Assembly (NCBI RefSeq): GCF_014205795.1
Contig: NZ_JACHCN010000010.1
Location: forward strand, 78,072 to 142,071
Source: Rhodanobacter sp. MP7CTX1
Lineage (GTDB): Bacteria > Pseudomonadota > Gammaproteobacteria > Xanthomonadales > Rhodanobacteraceae
Length of the DNA: 64,000 nt
Reading direction: 5' to 3'
Below the pieces are notes generated by a model. That model did no database searches and was not told the origin of the DNA. It saw only the letters and a program-made list of their open reading frames with translations. Position numbers and translations under genes: made by a program. Of the stretch, positions 36,333 to 44,138 are shown one piece after another (the stretch's first letter is position 1; every line of letters begins with the position of its first letter).

Positions 36333-37664
36333 TCACTTCTTTCGCCCAAGCAGATCAGACCTACCTACTACGGCCTGCTTTGGCCTAGTAGGCTCCGGAT
36401 CCGAAAAGCCTGCGAAAGCCTCGCCCAACGCCAAAGGACCAGAAGCGTAGATACGCTTGTCACGAAGCCCGGCGATTCCTTCTTGCCAAGCCAAGAGCAT
36501 TCGCTTCCCAATGTCGACAAACCCAGGATGGTGCTGCATCGCTTCGCGGACCAGCGGACCGACTTCGGCCATGGCCGAGGCGACCTGGTCAACAATCTCG
36601 ACCTGTTCGCGCATGGGCAGGCCAAACGTTGTCGTGATGAACGTATGCAGGCTCTTGCCGGGCTCCCAGGTCTTCTTGCCCATGAACGCGATCGCTGGCG
36701 GGTTTCGCTGGTAGTCCGGGTAGGCCGCGGTGGTGATCATGTCGTAGGCCGGCGCCAGATGGACGTCATCGAGTCGCGTGTACAGCAGCGCGACGTTCTT
36801 GGCGTGGCAGTCGGCGTTGCGCAAGGCGTAAGTCAGCAGCAGCAAGGTCGCCATTTGCCGAAAGGTCGTTGGCCGATTGGCCACCGGCACGTGGTCGCGC
36901 ACGGCTTTGGCAATGCGCTCCCAGGTGGTTTCGTATTTCGCCGCGGGACGTAGGCCCAGCAGCGCGCAGAAATCCTCCATGCCCCAATGACGCGCGCCGC
37001 TTTCATCCACGTCGAAACGATGGACGACCAGGGCCTGGCCGTCGCGAGAGACTTCGGTTTTGGCGGAGGGCATCACCCGCCGTACCACTTGCATGCACAG
37101 GTGTTCGTTCAAGGACACGAATGGCAGCAACCTCGACGAGCCCTTGATAATGTGCTGATGGGTGAACAGCGTGGCCTTCTTGTGCAGCCCCTTGCTCAGC
37201 TTGGCGATGTCACCATCGAGGAACTTGGGAACAACACCTGAAACACCACTGGTCGCGTGTTGGCGCACCAGTTCGTTGAACACCTCTTCTGAGTTGTCGC
37301 CTTGGAGCAACCCAGCCACATCGACCGGATTTGGCGGCTCTTCCAGATCCGCACCCGGTGGGGCCACCTGGACCCGCCCGATCATGTTGCGGCCAATCAC
37401 CGACAGCAGCGCCATCGGGCTCGCGCCGATGTGCGGGCCGAATTGCTCCTGCAGCACCTGCAGCAGGTAACCCTCCGGCAGGTTCATCTGGAAAACCGGA
37501 TGCAGCACATCGTCCCAAAGGTAGGACTCCGGCCGCACTCGCATCGTCAGCGAGACGAAGTCCTCCGCCGCCACACCGGCTCGGTAGGTCATCGAACTTT
37601 TGAAATCGCCGATGGCCTCGAGTGTGGCGACCTCACGCCCGAGTACGTATATGGCCAGACTCAT
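36333..37664 (-). CDS. hipA: HipA-family serine/threonine kinase toxin
   Basis: A 443-residue HipA kinase, the toxin of a type II toxin-antitoxin pair; characterised members phosphorylate aminoacyl-tRNA synthetases such as GltX. The N-terminal subdomain (1-110) is followed by GVSGVVPKFLDGD, the phosphate-binding HIIKGSSRLLPFVSLNEH, the catalytic loop LRNADCHAKNVALL near residue 287 and the metal-binding YDMITTAAYP. It overlaps hipB by 4 nt (ATGA). Its 3' end abuts the truncated exonuclease, suggesting the module inserted there. Confidence 0.93.
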   Translation of the reverse strand: MSLAIYVLGREVATLEAIGDFKSSMTYRAGVAAEDFVSLTMRVRPESYLWDDVLHPVFQMNLPEGYLLQVLQEQFGPHIGASPMALLSVIGRNMIGRVQVAPPGADLEEPPNPVDVAGLLQGDNSEEVFNELVRQHATSGVSGVVPKFLDGDIAKLSKGLHKKATLFTHQHIIKGSSRLLPFVSLNEHLCMQVVRRVMPSAKTEVSRDGQALVVHRFDVDESGARHWGMEDFCALLGLRPAAKYETTWERIAKAVRDHVPVANRPTTFRQMATLLLLTYALRNADCHAKNVALLYTRLDDVHLAPAYDMITTAAYPDYQRNPPAIAFMGKKTWEPGKSLHTFITTTFGLPMREQVEIVDQVASAMAEVGPLVREAMQHHPGFVDIGKRMLLAWQEGIAGLRDKRIYASGPLALGEAFAGFSDPEPTRPKQAVVGRSDLLGRKK

Positions 37665-37915
37665 ACACCACCACGTTCGCGACGAAGCTCATCGAGTGAG
37701 CCGGACACGCCCGTTTCGATGACCTGCAGCTCCATACCCAACACCGCCAGCACAGCTAGCAGCTTGCGTGAGCCGAACTCAGCCGTCTTGCCCCGCTCAA
37801 AACGGGAGAGCATTTCCTGGCTGATACCGGCGCGCGCGGCCACCTCGCCCTGTTTCAGGCCAAGTGATCGCCGTCTCGCTGCCACGGCTTCGCCCATTTC
37901 CAGCAAGGTCTGCAT
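37661..37915 (-). CDS. hipB: HipB-family antitoxin / autorepressor
   Basis: An 84-residue XRE-family DNA-binding antitoxin. The HTH is in LGLKQGEVAARAGISQEMLSRFERGK. It normally neutralises HipA and represses the operon by binding inverted repeats in the promoter, and two such repeats lie directly upstream. The ATG at 37915 lacks a Shine-Dalgarno because an operator-like repeat begins 2 nt before it; a leaderless mRNA or the internal ATG at 37897 is possible. The ATGA overlap with hipA fits the usual antitoxin-first order. Confidence 0.92.
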   Translation of the reverse strand: MQTLLEMGEAVAARRRSLGLKQGEVAARAGISQEMLSRFERGKTAEFGSRKLLAVLAVLGMELQVIETGVSGSLDELRRERGGV

Positions 37916-37916
37916 A

Positions 37917-37974
37917 TTTGACGTATTTGTCTAAAATTTGAAGTTATTGCGTACTATTTGACAAATAAGTCAAA
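37917..37974 (-). promoter_or_regulatory. Paired inverted-repeat operators of hipBA
   Basis: Two similar sites lie just upstream of hipB: TTTGAC-AAATAA-GTCAAA (37957-37974), a perfect 6-bp inverted repeat with a 6-nt spacer, and TTTGAC-GTATTT-GTCTAAA (37917-37935), imperfect by one inserted T. They are centred about 40 nt apart in an AT-rich stretch that contrasts with the surroundings. Paired sites beside the start codon fit HipB autorepression. Confidence 0.75.
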
Positions 37975-38211
37975 AAATCAACTGCAGCAGCATCCGAGTG
38001 ACGCGGCCGCGAGATACCAGTCCATCGCTGAAGAACGTGGTGGGCACGCCTTCATGTCTAAGACTGCCTATACCAGCTGCCATTCTTGGTTGTTCAAACC
38101 CCTGCGGCGCACCAGGTATGCGGCTCGCCAAATCTGCGGCAAAGCCCCTGCTATCCCAGCATTACACCGAACCGCATGAGCGCCGTTGAGTCGTTGGGAC
38201 ACCAACACACA

Positions 38212-38235
38212 AAAACCCGCTATGAAGCGGGTTTT
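38212..38235. terminator. Bidirectional intrinsic terminator
   Basis: AAAACCCGC, loop TATGAA, GCGGGTTTT: a 9-bp stem with A- and T-tracts on the two sides, so it can terminate on either strand. On the minus strand it sits just downstream of the tRNA-Met remnant, as expected for an old tRNA terminator. The interval 37975-38211 holds nothing recognisable. Confidence 0.75.
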
Positions 38236-38278
38236 GAGAGATTGTTGGGCTTTCATGGGACGCCTTGAAACAAGGTCT

Positions 38279-38332
38279 TGGTGGCATGGGTGGACATTAT
38301 GAGTGCTGTGCTCTAACCAGCTGAGCTACATA
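38279..38332 (-). pseudogene. Decayed copy of tRNA-Met (attachment-site relic)
   Basis: Compared with the intact tRNA-Met at 47646-47722, this stretch keeps the CCA end and 3' acceptor strand (TGGTGGC, then ATGGGTGGAC, with one base lost). It then jumps 19 bases and matches again through the anticodon stem, D arm and part of the 5' acceptor (ATTATGAGTGCTGTG to GAGCTACATA). The deletion removes most of the T arm, so it cannot be a functional tRNA. It lies at the left edge of the 9.3-kb segment ending at the intact tRNA. Confidence 0.85.
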
Positions 38333-38333
38333 C

Positions 38334-38786
38334 AGCCTGCCGCAGCGCTCGATCAGCGCGCACCGTTCGCTGGCCGAAGTGGCGATCCGCGTGCCGCGCG
38401 GGGTGGTTTGCCTGCTGTCGGCGCTGCGCCTACATGAGATCGGCACGCAGGCACCGTTCGAGGTATGGCTGGCGATTCCACAAACCATGCCGGCTCCGCG
38501 GCTGGAACAGCCGGCGCTGCGGATGGTACGCATGTCCGGCGCCGCGCTGAGCGAGGGCATTGAGCCGGTCGGGGTAGATGGGATCAGCGTGCCGGTGTTC
38601 AACCCAGCCAAGACGGCGGCGGACTGCTTCAAGTACCGCAACAAGATCGGCCGGGACGTGGCGCTGGAGGCACTGGGTGAGGTCTGTCGTGCGCGCCGGG
38701 TGACACTGGACGATCTGTGGCACTACGCCATCATCGACCGCGTGCACAACGTAATGCGGCCGTATCATGAGGCGCTGGGTGCATAA
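38334..38786 (+). pseudogene. AbiEi-type antitoxin, 5'-truncated orphan
   Basis: The frame encodes the C-terminal domain of AbiEi-family antitoxins: SLAEVAIRVPRGVVCLLSALR, PFEVWLAIPQTMPAP, then PVFNPAKTAADCFKYRNKIG, ending RPYHEALGA. The N-terminal winged-helix part is missing because sequence similarity begins right at the tRNA-Met relic, where no start codon is available; the first in-frame GTG is at 38379. No AbiEii nucleotidyltransferase toxin follows. It is a remnant left by recombination at the tRNA. Confidence 0.8.
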
Positions 38787-38874
38787 GTCCAGTGGTAGGG
38801 AGTGGTACGCATGAGTCGCAAGCCTGCGAATTGCTGAAGCTTGATCAGTGACACAGGCTCCCTACGCGCTGAAC

Positions 38875-40251
38875 CTATTTGCCGCAGGCAACGATCAATG
38901 CCACGGCACGCTCGATGTCGCTGTGCGTCGTGGGGGCGCCGACGGACAAACGCAGCGCACCCACGGTGGCGGCACGCCCCACGCAACTCCGGAACGCCTC
39001 AATGCTGAAGCTGCCTTCGAGTTTGTCGAAGCAGTGTTCTACTCCTAGGGCATCGAATCCGAATGCCTTTTCGGCGGCTCCGGGATTGCAGAAGCAACCA
39101 CCTCGGATGGCGACGCCATGCTCGCGCGCCAGCCACTCGACACGCTCGTAGGGTAGGACACAACCATCGTTCTTCAGCACGTTGAAGGCGACGATACCTC
39201 CCCGCTGCTCCATATCCCGCGGGCCATACAGACGCACCAGCGGCGCTCCATTAGGGTGTCGCAGTGTCGCTGCCAGTGCCAGGAAACGCTGCGTATGGGA
39301 CTGGATATGGGCACGCAGGCACGGGCGTGGCATGCGGGCGAGAAAGGCGAATCCGGGCTCGATGGCGGCGAGGTCGAGAAAGTTGGGGGTTCCGTCCTCG
39401 AATCCCTCATGGCCCGTCCTCAGGGCATGCCGCCCGTGCGCGACGGACACGAACTCCACAGTTCCGCCCGAAAACCACGGCCTTCGAAGGCGGCCCAAGG
39501 CCGACTTTTTCGCTATCAATGCCCCGACGCCGGTTGGCAAACCGAATAGCTTGTAGAACGAACAAACGACGAAGTCTGCGGAGTGCTCCCTCAGGCTGAG
39601 CCCGCCGGATGGGCCGGCCGCTGCTGCATCGACCAGGACATCGCATCCGAGGGCCCTGGCTTCTTCGATGAGCGACAGATCGTGACGTACTCCGGAAAAG
39701 TTGGACTGCTGCGGGAAGGCGAACAAACCCTCGCCCTGTCGCTCGACGCTCGCCCGCAGGCTCGCAGATCCGCGATCGAGCCGGAGTTCCGTATCCAGCG
39801 GCAGCACGCTGACGGGCGCCTGTGCGTGCCTGGCAAACTCCCGAATGCCGTTGACAGAATTGTGGTTGTCGGCCGAAAGAATGAGTCCGCAGCGCAACGA
39901 AAATCGGTAGCTCTCGGCGACGAGCTTGATGGCTGCCGTCGCGTTGGCGGTGAAGCAGACATCGTAGATGTCTGGATCGGCATCGAAGAAGGCGAGCGTG
40001 GCGACACGGGCGGCCGCCTGCGCGGCAGCGCTATGGCGGGACGCCAGATGCTCCGAGTGGGGATTGCCGAAAATCCCCTGCGCCAGTCGGTCACCATGCG
40101 CTCGTGCCTGCGAGGCGCCGTACAGCGCGCTCGCCGCGTAATCGAGATAGGCAATGCCGGCGGTATCGAGACGCGCGAATTCACTGGCGCGAAGAGCGGC
40201 GAAGTCGAATGCTTCGGTCGCATCAGTGGATTGCATTGCACGCGCTAGCAT
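38875..40251 (-). CDS. Class V aminotransferase-fold PLP enzyme (cysteine desulfurase / MOCOS-like)
   Basis: A 458-residue fold-type I PLP enzyme. The N-terminal pattern IAYLDYAASALYGASQ, GNPHSEHLASRHS and YDVCFTANATAAIKLVAE resembles the NifS-like domain of molybdenum-cofactor sulfurases. The PLP lysine is in CSFYKLFGLPTGVGALIAKK. A Cys-rich C-terminal motif AIRGGCFCNPGAAEKAFG could carry persulfide. The ATG at 40251 overlaps the rhodanese stop. As last gene of a five-gene sulfur operon it may supply or accept sulfane sulfur. Substrate is unknown. Confidence 0.85.
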   Translation of the reverse strand: MLARAMQSTDATEAFDFAALRASEFARLDTAGIAYLDYAASALYGASQARAHGDRLAQGIFGNPHSEHLASRHSAAAQAAARVATLAFFDADPDIYDVCFTANATAAIKLVAESYRFSLRCGLILSADNHNSVNGIREFARHAQAPVSVLPLDTELRLDRGSASLRASVERQGEGLFAFPQQSNFSGVRHDLSLIEEARALGCDVLVDAAAAGPSGGLSLREHSADFVVCSFYKLFGLPTGVGALIAKKSALGRLRRPWFSGGTVEFVSVAHGRHALRTGHEGFEDGTPNFLDLAAIEPGFAFLARMPRPCLRAHIQSHTQRFLALAATLRHPNGAPLVRLYGPRDMEQRGGIVAFNVLKNDGCVLPYERVEWLAREHGVAIRGGCFCNPGAAEKAFGFDALGVEHCFDKLEGSFSIEAFRSCVGRAATVGALRLSVGAPTTHSDIERAVALIVACGK

Positions 40252-40829
40252 CCGCGCCTCCGCGAGCGTTGCCCGGTCTGCGCCGCACCCGCAACTTCGC
40301 CTTCCTGCTCTCCCCCGATCCGGGGAGAGCCGCCGAAGTAGTGGCTCAATTCCACGATCCGTGCACGTTCCGCGGGCGGACCATTCGCCGGCAGCAGCGG
40401 ACTCAGGACCTCCTCGCGCCAGTCGGCAAGACCACCCGGTACGAATACCGCCTGAGTCACGCCGAGCGAGCGCAACATGACCCAAGCCTGGCCGGCATGC
40501 GCCCCTTCCTGCGAGTAAAGGACGATGGTCTGGTCAGGGGCAAAGCGCGACCTCACCAACTGGTCGATCGGCAAATTCTCCGCCGTCGGGATCGCGTCGT
40601 CGTGGAACTCATCAGGCGAGCGGACGTCGATAATGCGAAGTCCCGGTCGGCGATCGCGTATCCACTCTGCAAGCTGGCGGGCGCTGACATGGTCGGAGCC
40701 CTCGTCGATCGCACGGGCGATTGAATCCAGATCAAGCCCTCGCTGCTGCGTGCGAGAGGGGCTACCTACGAAAGGCGCCACCAGGCCCAATGCAAGCGCA
40801 CCGATGCCCAACCCTCGCACCAGTCTCAT
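40245..40829 (-). CDS. Membrane-anchored rhodanese-like protein lacking the catalytic Cys
   Basis: A 194-residue single rhodanese domain behind an N-terminal hydrophobic segment (about 6-22) that is a signal or anchor. Typical blocks are RIIDVRSPDEFHDDAIPTAEN and VFVPGGLADWREEV. The active-site loop reads VLYSQEGAHAGQAW, with Ser106 where the persulfide-forming Cys normally lies, so classical sulfurtransferase activity is not expected. It overlaps the YeeE half-gene (ATGA) and the PLP enzyme, so it is clearly within one operon. Confidence 0.87.
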   Translation of the reverse strand: MRLVRGLGIGALALGLVAPFVGSPSRTQQRGLDLDSIARAIDEGSDHVSARQLAEWIRDRRPGLRIIDVRSPDEFHDDAIPTAENLPIDQLVRSRFAPDQTIVLYSQEGAHAGQAWVMLRSLGVTQAVFVPGGLADWREEVLSPLLPANGPPAERARIVELSHYFGGSPRIGGEQEGEVAGAAQTGQRSRRRGC

Positions 40830-41365
40830 TGTGCTGCCTCCCGCTTCGCGATCCATGCCAACGTCGAAACGGCGACCACCGTGACCAGCGCGACCACGAC
40901 TCCGTAAGGCAGGCCCGTGAGGCGTTGGAGTGTCAACGGGCCGTGTGGTGTCGAGCGGTAGAAAGGTTCGATCCGTGGGAAGGCCAAGCCGACAAGCAGC
41001 ACGCCAGCGAACAGCCCGAGCATCGTCGCGGCACCTTCGACGCGGCCGCTGGCCAGCGCTACACAGGATGTGCCCGGACACAGGCCACTCAGCACGAAGC
41101 CAAGTCCGAAGACCAGACCGCCGACAAGTTGCGGAAGCAGATACGTTTCGGGCACGTAGAGTGCACCGGGATCAAGCATGCCCAGTCGTCCGCCCCAGAA
41201 GACACCGAGCATCGCGGTCAGCATTGCGCTCAACATCACCTTGAGAACGGTGAAGTCTCGCAGGTAGAACTGGCCGGCGAGCTTCGGTGGATCGCCCAAG
41301 CCGGCGCATTCGAGTGCCCAGCCGAACGCAATGCCGATGCCTCCCGCGATCAGCAGATCGTTCAT
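40826..41365 (-). CDS. YeeE/YedE-family transporter, second half-gene
   Basis: A 179-residue membrane protein with four or five helices, of the YeeE/YedE (DUF395) family; family members import thiosulfate or related sulfur compounds. The conserved Cys-containing segment is LSGLCPGTSCVALASGR near residue 92. The start ATG (41365) overlaps the stop of the first half-gene. Together the two halves equal one full YeeE protein, an arrangement also known from split YeeE pairs. Confidence 0.86.
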   Translation of the reverse strand: MNDLLIAGGIGIAFGWALECAGLGDPPKLAGQFYLRDFTVLKVMLSAMLTAMLGVFWGGRLGMLDPGALYVPETYLLPQLVGGLVFGLGFVLSGLCPGTSCVALASGRVEGAATMLGLFAGVLLVGLAFPRIEPFYRSTPHGPLTLQRLTGLPYGVVVALVTVVAVSTLAWIAKREAAQ

Positions 41366-41871
41366 GGCCAGAGCCTGCGCACGAGCGGCGCGGCGAGGAA
41401 GCCGGCGAGGAACAGCGCCACCATGAAGATCCAGGCGCCGGCGCTGAGCAGAGCACCACCACTCAATGCGAGGCCGCTGGTGCAGCCTCGTGCCAGTGCT
41501 GCCCCGACGCCCATCAACATGCCGCCTGCGAGACCAGCGAACAGCCTGCCGCCGGACGGACGGACGGCGCGGACGAACGTCAGTCGTGTTCGTCCTGCCA
41601 GAACAGCCGACGCAGCGGCTCCAACCAGCACGCCCATGATTTCGACGACAAGCCAGGCAGTCCACGGCGAACCGTCCTGGAGATAGCTCCGGAAGTACGC
41701 GCTGTGCACGGCGGTTTCCGGCGAGACTGCGGCGATGACCCCACTCGCCACGCTCGCGAAAGCACCGGATGCTCCCAGCCCCTGCCCGGTCAGCGCGAAG
41801 CAGGCGAGCAGCACCAGGCCCAGGCAAACGCCGGTCGCATGTGGTTCGGCATAGGAACGGAGTGGGCGCAT
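41362..41871 (-). CDS. YeeE/YedE-family transporter, first half-gene
   Basis: A 169-residue membrane protein with about four helices. It carries the family motif ALARGCTSGLALSGGALLS near residue 125, whose Cys is part of the sulfur-relay path proposed for YeeE. It lies 2 nt after the tandem rhodanese stop and overlaps the second half-gene by 4 nt. Thiosulfate or sulfane-sulfur import is inferred from the family and the neighbouring rhodaneses. Confidence 0.86.
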   Translation of the reverse strand: MRPLRSYAEPHATGVCLGLVLLACFALTGQGLGASGAFASVASGVIAAVSPETAVHSAYFRSYLQDGSPWTAWLVVEIMGVLVGAAASAVLAGRTRLTFVRAVRPSGGRLFAGLAGGMLMGVGAALARGCTSGLALSGGALLSAGAWIFMVALFLAGFLAAPLVRRLWP

Positions 41872-41873
41872 CG

Positions 41874-42785
41874 TCAGAGCTCGACCGGCAGATTGCGCAT
41901 CGTCCAGTCTTCGAATGAACCGTCGTACAGCACGGCATCGATCCCCACGGCACGCGCCGCGAACAGCACCGCCGTCGCCTGCTGGCCGATGTGGCAGTAG
42001 GCGATCACCCGATCGCTCGGCTTGACGCCGGCCTTGCGAAACAAGGCCAGCAGTTCGGTTGGCTTCTTCAGGGTCAGATCGTCGTTGGTGATGGCGGTGA
42101 AGGGCAGGCTGTGCGCACCGGGAATATGGCCGCGGCGGGGGTGACCATCCGCGCCGCTCTCTTCGAGGCCGTCGAAGTACATCGCGGCACGCGCATCAAT
42201 GAGCACGTAATCCGGTTGCCGGGCGTGCGCGCGCACGAACCCGACATCGACGATGGTTGGCTGAAGGTTGAAGGGCGTCAGCGTTCCCGGCTGTGTGGCG
42301 GCGATGGCCCGGTCAGTCACGGCGCGGCCCTCGCGGCGCCACTTCGGCATACCGCCGTCGAGCAGGTCGGCATGCGCTCCCAGCCCGGCCGATTGCAGCG
42401 TGAACAATATCCGCGTCGCCACGGAGACCTGATCGTTTCCGAAGTACACCACGACGCGGGAACCGTCGGAGATGCCGAGGCGCTGCAGTCGCTGGCGCAG
42501 TTCCGACGCTGTCGGCATTTCCAGCGAAAGCTCGCCCGACGTGGCTGCGACGTCGGCAAGACGGACGAAACGCGCGCCGGGAATGTGCGCGGACTTGTAC
42601 TGCGACTCTTCGCCGACCTGCAGCAGCACGAGGTTCGGGTCGTGCAGGTGACTTTCCAGCCACGCTGTGGATACCCATGGCTCGGCTTGCGCTGTGGCCT
42701 GCGCATTCGCGCGGTACGGCATCGTCGCGGACCCGACGAGGATCCCAAACGCAACTGCCGCCTTCGCCAGAATCTTGATCTGCAT
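41874..42785 (-). CDS. Exported tandem-rhodanese sulfurtransferase (SseA/TST-like)
   Basis: A 303-residue protein with a signal peptide (about 1-29, ending RANAQA), so it should be periplasmic. The inactive N-terminal rhodanese domain (35-155) has VVVYFGNDQVS in place of an active loop. The C-terminal catalytic domain (175-300) has Cys264 in VIAYCHIGQQATAVLF. The ATG at 42785 has GGGAG 5 nt upstream. It is the first gene of the sulfur operon and diverges from the LytS gene across 153 nt, the likely control region. Confidence 0.9.
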   Translation of the reverse strand: MQIKILAKAAVAFGILVGSATMPYRANAQATAQAEPWVSTAWLESHLHDPNLVLLQVGEESQYKSAHIPGARFVRLADVAATSGELSLEMPTASELRQRLQRLGISDGSRVVVYFGNDQVSVATRILFTLQSAGLGAHADLLDGGMPKWRREGRAVTDRAIAATQPGTLTPFNLQPTIVDVGFVRAHARQPDYVLIDARAAMYFDGLEESGADGHPRRGHIPGAHSLPFTAITNDDLTLKKPTELLALFRKAGVKPSDRVIAYCHIGQQATAVLFAARAVGIDAVLYDGSFEDWTMRNLPVEL

Positions 42786-42938
42786 GGTTTCTCCCGATGT
42801 CGTGTGTGCGACAGATATAGGACACGCGGGAGCACAGCGGGATGGGCATGCGACGGAACCGGTCGGCGATGTGACGAAACGGTCCATGCGCGGATGGTTC
42901 GTGTGCGTGATCGCGCGTGCTTTGCTAACGTGTCACGC

Positions 42939-44138
42939 ATGGATTTTCCCAACGACGACTTGCATGCCCGACTGCCGCGAAGCGTGTTGTCGGATCTCGG
43001 CAGCTGGACGCTCTACCAGAGCTTTCGCACCTTCACCTGGTCCTGGTTGCTGCGCCGGGGAATCGTGTTGTGGCCGCTGGCGATCCTCGCCGGTTGCACG
43101 TATGCCACCTGGCATGCGTCGGGCATGGATGCATGGGGTGACTGGCCGGGGCTCGCGCTCCGGGCTTGCGTCGCATCGTTGATCGCAGTCTCGACGGGCC
43201 CCTTGCTCGCCACATTGATTCGGCAATGGCATCTGCCGCTGGTGGTGGAGCGCGCGCTGGTACTGTTGGCGATCCTGTTAGGGCTATGGATCGGCGTCAT
43301 CGCCCTGGACTGGGCGGGCACCTATCACGCCCATCTCATGCAGGCCTATGCCGGGCGCCCGATGGGACCCAACCTGCTCGGCCAAGCCGTTTCAAACTTT
43401 CTCGCTGCCACCATCAACGCGTCCGTCTTTGTACTGATCGTCGCGGGCGGAGGCTTCTCAGCGATCTATTATCTTGGCGAACAGCGACGCCTTGCCCAGT
43501 ACGCAGCGGGTCGCCAGATCGAAAGCCTGCGCGCGGAACGAAACGCAGCCGACATGCGATTGGCCATCCTGCAGGCGCAGGTCGAACCACATTTCCTCTT
43601 CAATACGCTGGCGTCGGTGCGGTCACTGATCGCCAGCGAGCCCGAGCGCGCTGCAAGAACCATCGACGCGCTTGCGGCGTATCTGCGAGTCGCGTTGCCA
43701 CGCATCCGCACAACCGGCATCGAGGAAGCCACACTCGGTCGCCAGATCGATCTCTGCCTGGGCTATCTCGAGATCATGAATGTCCGTACGGCCGGCCGCA
43801 TTGAGGTTCACGTCGATGCGAGCGACGATGTCCGGGCGCTGCCGTTTCCCCCGTTGATCCTGCTGACGCTGGTAGAGAACGCGATGACCCACGGCATCGA
43901 GCCGAAACCGGGCCCCGGCGTGATCGCGATCATCGCCGGCGCCGCGGACGGATTCCTGAGCGTGAGCGTCGAGGACGATGGCCGGGGATTGCAGCCCGGC
44001 ACCACGCCCGGCCTGGGCCTCGCGAATGTTCGCGCCCAGCTCCACGATCGTTTCGGAACGCGCGCGCGCTTCGACATCGCAGCACGAGCCGCAGGCGGAG
44101 TGACCGCACGCATCCACATTCCGCTCACGTTCCCATGA
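42939..44138 (+). CDS. LytS/YpdA-type sensor histidine kinase
   Basis: A 399-residue membrane sensor kinase. Four hydrophobic segments (about 43-60, 75-95, 106-125 and 155-180) form the sensor part. A short coiled coil follows, then the HisKA_7TM-type dimerisation region with His218 in LQAQVEPHFLFNTLASVRSL. The ATPase N-box is LVENAMTHGIEPKPG, and the G-box is VEDDGRGLQPG. Its stop overlaps the start of the LytTR regulator (ATGA). Divergence from the sulfur operon suggests, but does not prove, that it controls it. Confidence 0.9.
   Translation: MDFPNDDLHARLPRSVLSDLGSWTLYQSFRTFTWSWLLRRGIVLWPLAILAGCTYATWHASGMDAWGDWPGLALRACVASLIAVSTGPLLATLIRQWHLPLVVERALVLLAILLGLWIGVIALDWAGTYHAHLMQAYAGRPMGPNLLGQAVSNFLAATINASVFVLIVAGGGFSAIYYLGEQRRLAQYAAGRQIESLRAERNAADMRLAILQAQVEPHFLFNTLASVRSLIASEPERAARTIDALAAYLRVALPRIRTTGIEEATLGRQIDLCLGYLEIMNVRTAGRIEVHVDASDDVRALPFPPLILLTLVENAMTHGIEPKPGPGVIAIIAGAADGFLSVSVEDDGRGLQPGTTPGLGLANVRAQLHDRFGTRARFDIAARAAGGVTARIHIPLTFP

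Noticed and set aside
36290..36953. Continuation of the DnaQ-like frame to 36953
   Set aside because: After about residue 120 the frame runs antisense to hipA and has no exonuclease motif; only the first part is a gene remnant.
40826..41953. A single 375-residue gene covering both YeeE halves
   Set aside because: The upstream part of this frame is out of phase with the first YeeE half; two genes overlapping by ATGA explain the region.
41991..42938. N-terminal extension of the LytS kinase frame back to 41991
   Set aside because: That region is antisense to the exported tandem rhodanese; the ATG at 42939 gives a normal membrane-sensor start.
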